Shown in pieces: positions 40,637 through 48,960 of a stretch of 64,000 nt of DNA; the first letter of the stretch is position 1, and each line of letters opens with the position of its first letter. A model generated the notes under the pieces. It saw only the letters and a program-made list of their open reading frames with translations. It did no database searches and was not told the DNA's origin. Where the stretch lies: contig NZ_JAVDDT010000002.1 of NCBI RefSeq assembly GCF_030848495.1, positions 372,001 to 436,000 on the forward strand. The letters run 5' to 3'. A program made the translations under genes and the position numbers. This stretch comes from Natronospira bacteriovora (GTDB lineage: Bacteria; Pseudomonadota; Gammaproteobacteria; Natronospirales; Natronospiraceae).

Positions 40637-41662
40637 ATGAACAGTCAGGAAGGCGAAGCACAGGGCAGGGACAGGGCCATGGAAGCCGCTCATGAGGTTG
40701 CCGGCCAGGGTGACCTGGAAAAGGCCGGAGAGCATGAGGGTGTGCAGGCCGCTCAGGAAGAGATGCCTTTCGCACTGGTTCATGGCGAGCCCTATACCAA
40801 TCTGCCCAAGGATCTCTACATTCCCCCGGACGCCCTTGAGGTCTTTCTGGAGGCGTTCGAGGGGCCGCTGGATCTCCTGCTGTACCTGATCAAGCGTCAG
40901 AACCTGGACGTCTGCAATATCCCCATCGCGCAGATCACAAGCCAGTACATGCAGTACGTGGACTTGATGAAGGAACTGCGTCTTGAGCTGGCCGCCGAGT
41001 ATCTGGTCATGGCCGCCATGCTGGCCGAAATCAAGTCGCGCATGCTGTTGCCACGTCCGGTGAGCGACGATGAAGACGACGAGGGCGATCCGCGTGCTGA
41101 GCTCATCCGTCGCCTCCAGGAGTATGAACGATACAAGACCGCGGCCGAGGATATCGATGCCATGCCGCGCATGGAACGGGACTTCTTCCAGGCCGAAGGT
41201 GAGCTGGTCGGGCGCCGGGTGGTTCAGATGGTGCCGGAAGTCACTCTCAAGGAACTGATCTACGCCTTCAAGGAAGTGCTGCGTCGGGCCGACATGTTCC
41301 AGCATCATCACGTTCAGCGGGAAGCGCTCTCCGTACGGCAGCGCATGTCCGAGGTACTCAGCAGCCTGGAAGGCGGTCGTTTCCGGCCCTTCGCCAGCCT
41401 CTTCCCCGGAAACGAAGGGCGCATGGGAGTGGTGGTGACCTTCATGGCCGTGCTGGAACTGGTGAAGGAGCGTCTGATCGAGATTGTTCAGGCGGAATCG
41501 TACGCCCCCATTCATGTGCGCGTGCGCACATCGGCCACCGAGGGAGATTCGCAGGATGAGGTACTGGCTGAGGAAACGTCAGCTGAGGATGCGGTTGAGG
41601 AGCCGCGCGAGGACGGGGATGAAGAAGTCGGCGCGGCCGGTGGGGGAGATCGTCATGGCTGA
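40637..41662 (+). CDS. scpA: Segregation and condensation protein A
   Basis: ScpA is the kleisin that bridges the SMC heads. From the ATG at 40637 it has 341 residues; a GTG at 40622 overlapping trpS would add five. The first 50 residues are an acidic, low-complexity tail. The ScpA core starts at about residue 70 (FEGPLDLLLYLIKRQNLDVCNIPIAQI, here named from FEGP to IAQI) and includes YLVMAAMLAEIKSRMLLP. The winged-helix C-terminal part (about 225-285) is followed by another acidic tail. The stop overlaps the scpB start by 8 bases. Confidence 0.93.
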   Translation: MNSQEGEAQGRDRAMEAAHEVAGQGDLEKAGEHEGVQAAQEEMPFALVHGEPYTNLPKDLYIPPDALEVFLEAFEGPLDLLLYLIKRQNLDVCNIPIAQITSQYMQYVDLMKELRLELAAEYLVMAAMLAEIKSRMLLPRPVSDDEDDEGDPRAELIRRLQEYERYKTAAEDIDAMPRMERDFFQAEGELVGRRVVQMVPEVTLKELIYAFKEVLRRADMFQHHHVQREALSVRQRMSEVLSSLEGGRFRPFASLFPGNEGRMGVVVTFMAVLELVKERLIEIVQAESYAPIHVRVRTSATEGDSQDEVLAEETSAEDAVEEPREDGDEEVGAAGGGDRHG

Positions 41663-42674
41663 GGATCCGATGGAGGCACAGACATCCGACAGTGGGGTGG
41701 ACACGGTTTCCGGATCTGATCGCGGCGATCAGGAGCTGCACCGACTGAAGACCATTATCGAAGGGGCGCTCCTGGCGGCGGCCCGTCCCGTTCGCCTGGA
41801 AGAACTGGAGGGGCTGTTTCAGGACGATGAGCGTCCGGACAGGAATCGCCTTCGTCAGGCCATTCAGGCGCTACAGGCCGATTACGAAGATCGTGCCATG
41901 GAGCTGCGTCAGGTGGCCAGTGGCTTCCGCATCCAGGTGCGCGAAAAGGTTTCGGACTGGGTGTCCCGCCTGTGGGAGGAACGACCCACTCGCTATTCCC
42001 GGGCCCTGCTGGAGACTCTGGCGCTGATTGCCTATCGCCAGCCCATTACCCGGGGTGAGATCGAAGAGGTGCGGGGTGTGAGTGTGTCCAGCTCCATTAT
42101 CCGTACCCTGCAGGAGCGGGGATGGATCAAGGTGGTGGGCCACCGTGATGTACCGGGTCGGCCGGCCATGTTTGGCAGCACCCGGGAATTTCTGGACTAT
42201 TTCGGGCTCAAGAGCCTGGATGAACTGCCGACCCTGGCCGAGATTCGTGACATCGACAGCATCAACGTCGAGCTGGAGCTCGACAACGATGCGGATGAGG
42301 GTCGCCCGGAGGCATCGAGCGAGGGCACCGGACAGGATGCCGGAGCATCAAACGAAGCAGTGGAGGGTGCCGAGGACGGCATCATTGAAGACGCCGAGCA
42401 GGGTGACAGTGTGGATGAACGTCACCTGGGCCAGGTTGCCAGCGAAGACCCATTTGAGGAAGCTGCCTTCGAAGAAGGGAATGGCGGCGAAGAACTGGAT
42501 TTCGAGGACGCCGATGAGCAAACGCAGGACGAAGAAGACCGCCTCGAAACCCGGGGCGAAGCCGAAGAGACGCAAGGGGCCGGGTCCGAAGCATCCGCCG
42601 AAGAAGGCGACGAGGAAGCCGACCGCGAGCCGGACGGGGAAGACGTTGCCGAACGAGGACGTTCCGGCCACTGA
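41655..42674 (+). CDS. scpB: Segregation and condensation protein B, with long acidic tail
   Basis: ScpB is the second regulatory partner of SMC and has two winged-helix domains. From the ATG at 41655 it has 339 residues. GGGGGAGA lies just before it, and the frame upstream to 41484 is a shadow of scpA. The conserved core covers about residues 30-200, including RYSRALLETLALIAYRQP and GRPAMFGSTREFLDYFGLK. After about residue 210 the protein becomes a 130-residue tail dominated by Glu, Asp and Gly, absent from short ScpB proteins. The last 161 bases overlap rluB in another frame. Confidence 0.93.
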   Translation: MAEDPMEAQTSDSGVDTVSGSDRGDQELHRLKTIIEGALLAAARPVRLEELEGLFQDDERPDRNRLRQAIQALQADYEDRAMELRQVASGFRIQVREKVSDWVSRLWEERPTRYSRALLETLALIAYRQPITRGEIEEVRGVSVSSSIIRTLQERGWIKVVGHRDVPGRPAMFGSTREFLDYFGLKSLDELPTLAEIRDIDSINVELELDNDADEGRPEASSEGTGQDAGASNEAVEGAEDGIIEDAEQGDSVDERHLGQVASEDPFEEAAFEEGNGGEELDFEDADEQTQDEEDRLETRGEAEETQGAGSEASAEEGDEEADREPDGEDVAERGRSGH

Positions 42675-43566
42675 GACACTGCCGCGCCAGCGTATCCAGA
42701 AGCTGTTGGCCAATGCCGGCTACGGTTCGCGGCGGGAGATCGAAGGCTGGATCACGGCGGGCCGGATTCTGATCAATGGCCGACCGGCCGGTCTGGGTGA
42801 TCAGGCCGGGGAAGGGGATCACCTGACGCTGGACGGCAATACCCTGAGTCTGGACGCCGGGATGATGCCTGAGCGTCGGGTCATCCTTTACCACAAGCCC
42901 ATCGGCGAGATTACCACTCGCAAGGATCCCGAGGGTCGCCCCACGGTTTTCGAGCAGCTGCCGCGTCTTCGCCGCGGCCGCTGGGTGGCGGTTGGCCGGC
43001 TGGATTACAATACCTCCGGCCTGATGGTCCTGACCACCGATGGGCAGCTGGCAGCACGCCTGATGCATCCCTCCCGCCAGTTGGTCCGCGAGTATGCAGT
43101 CCGTATCTGGGGAGAGATCAGTGACGAGGCCATTGAACGCCTGATTCGCGGCGTGGTGCTAGACGATGGTCCGGCACGCTTCGAATCCATTACCCAGGCG
43201 GGTGGCGGCAGCAGCAACCAGTGGTTTCACGTCATCCTCCGGGAAGGCCGCTATCGGGAAGTGCGTCGCCTGTTCGAGGCCGTCGGCGTAACGGTCAGCC
43301 GTCTGGTGCGGGTGCGATACGGGCCGGTCAGCCTGCCCCCGGACCTGCCCCGCGGACATTGGCGGGATCTCAAGGCCGGCGAAATCCGTGGCTTGATGGA
43401 TGCGGCCGGCCTGGAAGCGGATGCGCCCTTGGCAGAGGCACCGGAAAAACAGCACTCCCGTCCGTCACGGGATTCCCGGGCAAAAAAGGGGGCGCGAGCG
43501 GGTACTGGCCGGAAAAGAGAAAACGGCAAGAGGACGCCTGGCCAGGGTGGGTCGCGGCGCGGCTAG
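42514..43566 (+). CDS. rluB: Ribosomal large-subunit pseudouridine synthase RluB
   Basis: RluB makes pseudouridine 2605 in 23S rRNA. An S4 domain (RIQKLLANAGYGSRREIE) is followed by the RsuA-type catalytic domain with the active aspartate D164 in GRLDYNTSGLMVLT. The C-terminus is a basic Arg/Lys/Gly tail. The ATG at 42514 gives 350 residues and a basic N-terminal tail, but overlaps scpB by 161 bases. A TTG at 42646, with GGGGA 5 bases upstream, gives 306 residues and a 29-base overlap and is a real alternative. The frame upstream to 42082 is a shadow of scpB. Confidence 0.92.
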   Translation: MSKRRTKKTASKPGAKPKRRKGPGPKHPPKKATRKPTASRTGKTLPNEDVPATETLPRQRIQKLLANAGYGSRREIEGWITAGRILINGRPAGLGDQAGEGDHLTLDGNTLSLDAGMMPERRVILYHKPIGEITTRKDPEGRPTVFEQLPRLRRGRWVAVGRLDYNTSGLMVLTTDGQLAARLMHPSRQLVREYAVRIWGEISDEAIERLIRGVVLDDGPARFESITQAGGGSSNQWFHVILREGRYREVRRLFEAVGVTVSRLVRVRYGPVSLPPDLPRGHWRDLKAGEIRGLMDAAGLEADAPLAEAPEKQHSRPSRDSRAKKGARAGTGRKRENGKRTPGQGGSRRG

Positions 43567-43571
43567 GGAGG

Positions 43572-44198
43572 CTAGACCCAGTCGAGATTGACGTGATGGA
43601 TCTCCTCATCCGCCAGACGCCGACGCAATTTCCGGGTCGCCTGGCGCATGGAGGGGATCTTGCTCTCGTGCGTTTCGCAGAATACCTGGTCGATCCGGTG
43701 GATGAGACCCGTGTCCAGAAGGCGCTCAAGCACCGCGTATTCGCCGCCTTCGATATCCAGTTTGAGCAGGCGGATCCGTTCGCCGGCGGATTCCACCACA
43801 TCGGCAATATCCACCAGTTCAATTTCCACACCCTGATCCTTGTCCACGTTTTTCTTGTCGGCGATCAGGGAGGAGGCTTCGGAATAGTGCAGTCCGTGTT
43901 CCTGGTGACGACGGTGCAGGTAGAGTGTTGCCTGGCCGTTTTGGTCAGAAAGGCCCTTGGGAATGCATTCCACCTGGGGGTGCTCACCGAATGCCCGGTT
44001 CAGATGTTTGAAAGCGACCGGGTTGGGTTCGAAGGCCTTGATCTGCGCTCCGCAGCCAATGAGTCGCAGGGTAATACGCCCGTAGTTGGCGCCCCCGTCA
44101 ATAACCACGTCACCCGATTCAATCGGGAATTGATGGAAGGCACGAACCGCCGATTTCTGGCGGCGGCGCTTCAGGAATTTTCGGATCGGGTTGTTCAT
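43572..44198 (-). CDS. FkbM family methyltransferase
   Basis: The 208-residue product has the SAM-binding motif VVIDGGANYGRITL at about residues 31-44, the acidic residue of the second strand in IKAFEPNP, and the LLKLDIEGGEYAVLERL segment typical of the FkbM family. Such enzymes O-methylate sugars, lipids or secondary metabolites, but the substrate cannot be read from this gene. It converges with rluB, with 5 bases between the two stops, and diverges from the glycosylase gene. No glycan or polyketide genes surround it, so its role is open. Confidence 0.85.
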   Translation of the reverse strand: MNNPIRKFLKRRRQKSAVRAFHQFPIESGDVVIDGGANYGRITLRLIGCGAQIKAFEPNPVAFKHLNRAFGEHPQVECIPKGLSDQNGQATLYLHRRHQEHGLHYSEASSLIADKKNVDKDQGVEIELVDIADVVESAGERIRLLKLDIEGGEYAVLERLLDTGLIHRIDQVFCETHESKIPSMRQATRKLRRRLADEEIHHVNLDWV

Positions 44199-44275
44199 GG
44201 CGGATCAGAGTACTGCAATCCCGATTCCGAGTCACGTTCCAGTATCTTGCCGATGCATCGAGCGGGGGGAAGAGC

Positions 44276-44938
44276 GTGAGAGAGAGGGAGCCGGACCTCA
44301 GAAAGCTGTTCAGCTGGCTCTTGCGACAGCACGGCCCCCAGGGTTGGTGGCCATGCCAGGGTGGCCCCTTCGAGGTCATGGTGGGCGCCGTGCTCACCCA
44401 GAACACCGCCTGGGTCAACGTGGAAAAGGCCATCCATAATCTCCATCAAGCCGAAGCACTGGATGCCGGTACAATCCTTGGTATGCCGGAAACGAGGCTG
44501 GCACAACTGATACGCCCATCCGGCTATTACAATATCAAGGCTGGTCGGCTGCGCAATCTCTGTCGCTGGTATGTGGGTGCGGGCGGCTTCGAGCGGCTGC
44601 GGCAGCAGGATACTGGCGTGCTTCGCCGGGAACTCCTATCCATCAAGGGGGTGGGGCCGGAAACAGGTGATGATATTCTGCTCTATGCCTTTCACCGGCC
44701 TGTTTTCGTGGTGGATGCCTACACCTTTCGTCTGTTTGAGCGAACCGGCCTGATAGATTCCGGTCATGATTATGAAAGCCTCCGGGCCTGGGTGGAATCC
44801 CGCCTGGGGCCGGATGTGAAGACTTTCAATGAGTTGCACGCCCTGATCGTTCGGCACGGCAATCGAGTCTGTCGACCAAGGCCACTGTGTGATGACTGTG
44901 AACTCCGCAGTCATTGTCGATACAATCAGGCGGATTGA
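44276..44938 (+). CDS. Endonuclease III-related DNA glycosylase, MagIII-like
   Basis: The 220-residue product is a helix-hairpin-helix glycosylase with an iron-sulfur loop at C199, C205, C208 and C214. The hairpin is LLSIKGVGPETGDD (about 121-133), and the conserved catalytic aspartate is D147 in FVVDAYT. Endonuclease III has a lysine in the hairpin (GRKTA) that gives AP-lyase activity; here that position is E129, so lyase activity is unlikely. W24-W25-P26 and GAVLTQNT recall MagIII-type 3-methyladenine glycosylases. The start is GTG with GGGGGA upstream. The family is clear, the substrate is inferred. Confidence 0.85.
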   Translation: MREREPDLRKLFSWLLRQHGPQGWWPCQGGPFEVMVGAVLTQNTAWVNVEKAIHNLHQAEALDAGTILGMPETRLAQLIRPSGYYNIKAGRLRNLCRWYVGAGGFERLRQQDTGVLRRELLSIKGVGPETGDDILLYAFHRPVFVVDAYTFRLFERTGLIDSGHDYESLRAWVESRLGPDVKTFNELHALIVRHGNRVCRPRPLCDDCELRSHCRYNQAD

Positions 44939-44963
44939 CCCGACCTCTTACCGGAGCTGAACG

Positions 44964-47066
44964 ATGAGCAAGCGCCTGTCCCTGCTTTTCTTCTTTCTCA
45001 CTGCAATGATTCTGGTGTTGCCCGCAATGGCTGACAATGACGACCCTTATCTCTGGCTGGAAGACGTGGAAGGCGAGCAGGCCCTTGCCTGGGCCGAAAA
45101 GCAAAATGAGCGCTCCTTGGCTTATCTGGAGGCGCATCCCCTGTTTGATTCCTTGCACGAGCGGGCTTTGCAAATTGTCACTTCCGACGACCGCATCGCC
45201 TATCCCAGCCTCATGGGTGGCGCCATCTACAATTTCTGGCGTGACAGTCAGCACGTTCGCGGTATCTGGCGAACGGCCACGCTGGAGGCCTATCGTGAAG
45301 GTGACCCGGAGTGGGACGTCATCCTGGACGTGGACAAGTTGGCGAAAGCCGAGGATGAGAACTGGGTCTGGGCCGGCGCCAGTTGCCGCTATCCGGATTA
45401 TGATCGCTGCATTATCGGGCTTTCCCGCGGGGGTGCCGACGCGGCGGTGCGCCGGGAATTCGATCTCGAAAAGCGTGAGTTCGTCAAAGACGGTTATTGG
45501 CTGCCGGAGGCCAAGAGCCGGATCAGCTGGCGTGATCGTGACAGTGTCTTCGTGGGTACCGACTGGGGTGATGACAGCCTGACCACCTCCGGTTATCCGC
45601 GCCAGGTACGTATCTGGGAGCGTGGCACACCGGTTCAGGAGGCCAAGCTGGTATTCGAGGGCGAGCGGGATGATGTGGCTGTCACGGGTGTGCGCGTCTG
45701 GGACAGCGAGACGCCCCATGACCTGATTGTCCGTTCGCCAGGGTTCTTTACCCGCCACTATTATCTCTACCGGGATGGTGAGACTCATCACATCCCGATC
45801 CCGGATGATGCCGCACTCGCCGGCATTGTGGGTGGCCAGTTGCTGGTAGAGCTGAAATCCGACTGGAAGACGGGCAGCCACCAGTTTGCCCAAGGTGCCC
45901 TGATCAGTACCAGCATGGAGAGCCTCAACAAGGGCAAGCCCGAATTCGAACTGGTGTATCAGCCGACGGTTTCGCAGGCCCTGGTGGGTGTGAGCACCAC
46001 CGAGAATCGCATCATCGTTGGTGTGCTGGAGAATGTGATTGGTCGTCTCTATACCTTCCGTCGAGAGGAGGGGGAGTGGAAACGTGAACGCCTCGCCGTT
46101 CCGGACATGGGCACCATCAACGTGGTCAGTACCGACGACAAGAGCGACCGCTTCTTCTATAACTATACGGGCTTCCTGACCCCTTCCACCCTGTATGAGG
46201 CCGATGCGGCCGCCGACAGTCACCAGTCGATTCGTTCCGAGCCGGAGCGTTTCAGCAAGGAAGGCCTGGTTGTTGAGCAGCTGGAAGCGCGTTCGGCAGA
46301 TGGCACCCGGATTCCCTATTTCATCGTCAAGCCAGATGGTCTCAAGGAAGGTGATACCCGGCCGACTCTGCTGGGTGCCTATGGTGGCTTTGAAGTATCC
46401 CGCACCCCGTTTTATTCCGGCATCATCGGCAGTTCATGGCTGGAGAAAGGAAATGTCTATGTTTTGGCCAACATCCGTGGCGGCGGGGAGTTCGGGCCGC
46501 GATGGCATCAGGCCGCGCTGAAGGAAAACCGTCAGCGTGCTTTTGATGACCTTGTTGCCGTGGCCGAGGATCTGGTCGAGCGGGGCATTACGACGGCCGA
46601 ACAGCTGGGTATCCAGGGCGGCAGCAACGGCGGTCTTCTGGTCGGCGCTGTTTTCACTCAACGGCCGGAGCTCTTCAACGCGGTTGTCAGCCAGGTCCCA
46701 TTGCTGGACATGAAGCGCTATCACAAGCTGCTGGCTGGTGCGAGCTGGATGGCTGAGTACGGGAATCCGGATGATCCGAATGAATGGGCCTTTATCCGCG
46801 AGTATTCGCCCTATCACAATCTTCACGAAGACGCGGATTATCCCAAGGTGTTCTTTACCACCTCAACCCGGGATGACCGGGTACACCCGGCCCATGCCCG
46901 GAAGATGGTGGCAAGGATGATGGAAATGGGGCATGACGTGCTCTATTACGAAAATATTGAAGGCGGCCATGGTGGTGCGGCGAACCTCAAGCAACAGGCG
47001 TACATTGCGGCACTCATCTATAGTTATCTGCATGGCCGTCTGGGTGGCGAGAACGCTGCACCGTAG
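44964..47066 (+). CDS. Exported prolyl oligopeptidase family serine peptidase (S9A)
   Basis: The 700-residue product starts with a signal peptide (about 1-23, ending PAMA). It then has the N-terminal beta-propeller of prolyl oligopeptidases and a C-terminal alpha/beta-hydrolase domain. Catalytic residues fit: S554 in QGGSNGG, an aspartate at D637/D638 in TRDDRVHP, and H669 in EGGHGGA. ANIRGGGEFGPRWH is the usual pre-catalytic motif. Family members cleave after proline in short peptides; export suggests use of external or periplasmic peptides. The choice-of-anchor gene follows after 15 bases, probably in the same transcript. Confidence 0.92.
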   Translation: MSKRLSLLFFFLTAMILVLPAMADNDDPYLWLEDVEGEQALAWAEKQNERSLAYLEAHPLFDSLHERALQIVTSDDRIAYPSLMGGAIYNFWRDSQHVRGIWRTATLEAYREGDPEWDVILDVDKLAKAEDENWVWAGASCRYPDYDRCIIGLSRGGADAAVRREFDLEKREFVKDGYWLPEAKSRISWRDRDSVFVGTDWGDDSLTTSGYPRQVRIWERGTPVQEAKLVFEGERDDVAVTGVRVWDSETPHDLIVRSPGFFTRHYYLYRDGETHHIPIPDDAALAGIVGGQLLVELKSDWKTGSHQFAQGALISTSMESLNKGKPEFELVYQPTVSQALVGVSTTENRIIVGVLENVIGRLYTFRREEGEWKRERLAVPDMGTINVVSTDDKSDRFFYNYTGFLTPSTLYEADAAADSHQSIRSEPERFSKEGLVVEQLEARSADGTRIPYFIVKPDGLKEGDTRPTLLGAYGGFEVSRTPFYSGIIGSSWLEKGNVYVLANIRGGGEFGPRWHQAALKENRQRAFDDLVAVAEDLVERGITTAEQLGIQGGSNGGLLVGAVFTQRPELFNAVVSQVPLLDMKRYHKLLAGASWMAEYGNPDDPNEWAFIREYSPYHNLHEDADYPKVFFTTSTRDDRVHPAHARKMVARMMEMGHDVLYYENIEGGHGGAANLKQQAYIAALIYSYLHGRLGGENAAP

Positions 47067-47081
47067 TCTTGAAGGGGGGGT

Positions 47082-48878
47082 ATGAAGGCTCTCATTGCGA
47101 CTTTTCTGGCTCTGGCCTTGTCCATTCCAGCCTCGGCGCAGGCATTTCTCAGTGCTGAATGCGAGGATGGCATGGCAGGGCCTTATCCCTGCAGCCGGGT
47201 GGATCTGCTGGCCTTCATGCCGGCGTCCAGCCTGGGTGGCGGCACGTTCAACGATGTCTGGGGCTGGACGGATCCGGAAACCGGGCGCGAGTATGCCATC
47301 GTGGGCCGTTTCGGCGGCACGAGTTTCGTGGACATCACCGATCCGTCGGATCCCGTTTTCCTCGGGCAGCTGCCTACCCGCAGCGTGAGCAGTGGGGCAG
47401 CCTCCCGGTCGCCGGACAAGTCCCGCTCACAGTTGCTGTGTCACGATGACTGCGAGGCACCAACGCCGGGTGACGGTTCTGCCGGGTCGGCATGGCGGGA
47501 TGCCAAGGTGTACGCGGATCATGCGTTCATTGTGAGTGAGGAGGCCGGACATGGCATGCAGGTCTTCGATCTGCGCCGACTTCGGGATGTGAGTGATCCC
47601 CCGGTGACTTTCGATGAAGATGCCCATTACAGCGGTTTTGGCAATGCCCACAACATCGAGCTGAATGTTGCAACGGGCATGGCCTATGCCGTGGGTTCCC
47701 AGACTTTCAATGGCGGCCCTCATTTCATTGATGTCACTGATCCGCAAAATCCATCGCCTTCCGGGGGATATGGCGGTGACGGATACACCCATGACGCTCA
47801 GTGTGTCATCTATTCAGGCCCGGATGAGGATTTTCACGGGCATGAAGTCTGCTTCAACAGCAATGAGAACAGCTTGACCCTTCTGGACGTCAGTGACCAT
47901 TCTTCCCCAACAATGATCAGCCGTACCGTTTACCCCAATGTGGCCTATACCCACCAGGGATGGTTGAGCGAAGACCAACGTTGGTTCTACCTGAATGATG
48001 AAATGGACGCCCGCTCGCACAATACCCGAACCCGAACCGTGGTCTGGGATGTATCGGACCTGAGGAATCCGGTGGTGGCTGACCAGTATTACAGCCCCGA
48101 TATCGCGATTGCTCACAATAACTATGTGCGAGGGGGGTTCCTCTACCAGAGCAACTACACCAGCGGCTTGCGAATTCTCGACATCAGCCGCCCGGATCGT
48201 CCGGTGGAGTATGCCTATCTGGATTCACAGCCGGGTACGCACGCGCACCAGTTTCGTGGAACCTGGAGCAATTTCCCCTGGTTTGAGAGTGGTACCGTGG
48301 TGTTCACGGATATCGAAGATGGTCTTTTCATCGTCAAGCCACTCTTGCCCCTGGATGAGATTGTGGAGGCGAACCTCCAATTAACAGCCAATCTGCAGGC
48401 GCCGATGGCCATAAGAATGGGTAACTGGACTAGAGGTGCTCGTGTTCGTGTGCAGATAGAGAACGCCGGGCCATTTCCGGCTGGCGGTGTCGAGCTGCTG
48501 GCCAGTCTCCCCGTGCGTGGGGAAATTCGCCTGCTTGAGTCCGCAGATGCGGATTGCATCGATGGGGGGCGAAAATTGCGGTGTCGACTCGATTCTCTGC
48601 AGGCAGGGGCTGCAGTGGTGCTGGATCTGGATGTGCGCAGTGAAGATGCCGTGGACGAGGGGCTGATTGTCTCTGTCACCAGTGAACTGAATGATCCGGA
48701 CATGGGGGACAATCGCGTTCATGTTTCCTTGCCAAGGCCCGATCTGGCCTTGCCCTTTGCTCAGCTGGAGGAGGGGGGAAGTGGTTGCAGCCTCGCTCAG
48801 CGGGACCCACTTTTGGCGGCACTTCTGCTAATTGCTTTTTCTGGTCTGTTTCGGGCTCGTCGTCGACGCAGCCCCTGA
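47082..48878 (+). CDS. Choice-of-anchor B family protein with C-terminal sorting signal
   Basis: The 598-residue exported protein (signal ending near residue 20, PASAQA) has LVIVD-type repeats: FVDITDPSDPVFLG, FIDVTDPQNPSPSG, VWDVSDLRNPVV and ILDISRPDRPVEYAY. It also carries SAWRDAKVYADHAFIVSEEA and HAHQFRGTW, the marks of choice-of-anchor B proteins. Residues about 430-560 form a DUF11-like immunoglobulin domain. The end is GSGCSLAQRDP, a hydrophobic helix and RARRRR. This resembles tripartite sorting signals such as JDVT-CTERM (GC...DP...helix...RR). The function of the family is unknown. Confidence 0.85.
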   Translation: MKALIATFLALALSIPASAQAFLSAECEDGMAGPYPCSRVDLLAFMPASSLGGGTFNDVWGWTDPETGREYAIVGRFGGTSFVDITDPSDPVFLGQLPTRSVSSGAASRSPDKSRSQLLCHDDCEAPTPGDGSAGSAWRDAKVYADHAFIVSEEAGHGMQVFDLRRLRDVSDPPVTFDEDAHYSGFGNAHNIELNVATGMAYAVGSQTFNGGPHFIDVTDPQNPSPSGGYGGDGYTHDAQCVIYSGPDEDFHGHEVCFNSNENSLTLLDVSDHSSPTMISRTVYPNVAYTHQGWLSEDQRWFYLNDEMDARSHNTRTRTVVWDVSDLRNPVVADQYYSPDIAIAHNNYVRGGFLYQSNYTSGLRILDISRPDRPVEYAYLDSQPGTHAHQFRGTWSNFPWFESGTVVFTDIEDGLFIVKPLLPLDEIVEANLQLTANLQAPMAIRMGNWTRGARVRVQIENAGPFPAGGVELLASLPVRGEIRLLESADADCIDGGRKLRCRLDSLQAGAAVVLDLDVRSEDAVDEGLIVSVTSELNDPDMGDNRVHVSLPRPDLALPFAQLEEGGSGCSLAQRDPLLAALLLIAFSGLFRARRRRSP

Positions 48879-48899
48879 TTGTCCTCACGGCAAAATAGA

Positions 48900-48933
48900 A
48901 GGGGCTGACCCTGTCGGGGCAGCCCCTTTATTT
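48900..48933. terminator. Terminator between converging genes
   Basis: AGGGGCTG (48900-48907) pairs with CAGCCCCT (48920-48927), and the inner ACCC/GGGG part can extend the stem. TTATTT follows on the plus strand; on the minus strand the stem is followed by TCTATTTTG. It probably ends both the choice-of-anchor transcript and the minus-strand lipoprotein transcript. Confidence 0.8.
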
Positions 48934-48960
48934 GAGTCTGATTCATTTCAAGCGAACAGG

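Noticed and set aside
42082-42513. A 144-codon upstream extension of the rluB frame
   Set aside because: This part is fully inside scpB, where the scpB frame is conserved; the extension has no RluB-like sequence.
43221-44279. A 352-codon plus-strand open frame
   Set aside because: It covers the end of rluB in a wrong frame and the FkbM gene antisense; the SAM motif of FkbM is clear on the minus strand.
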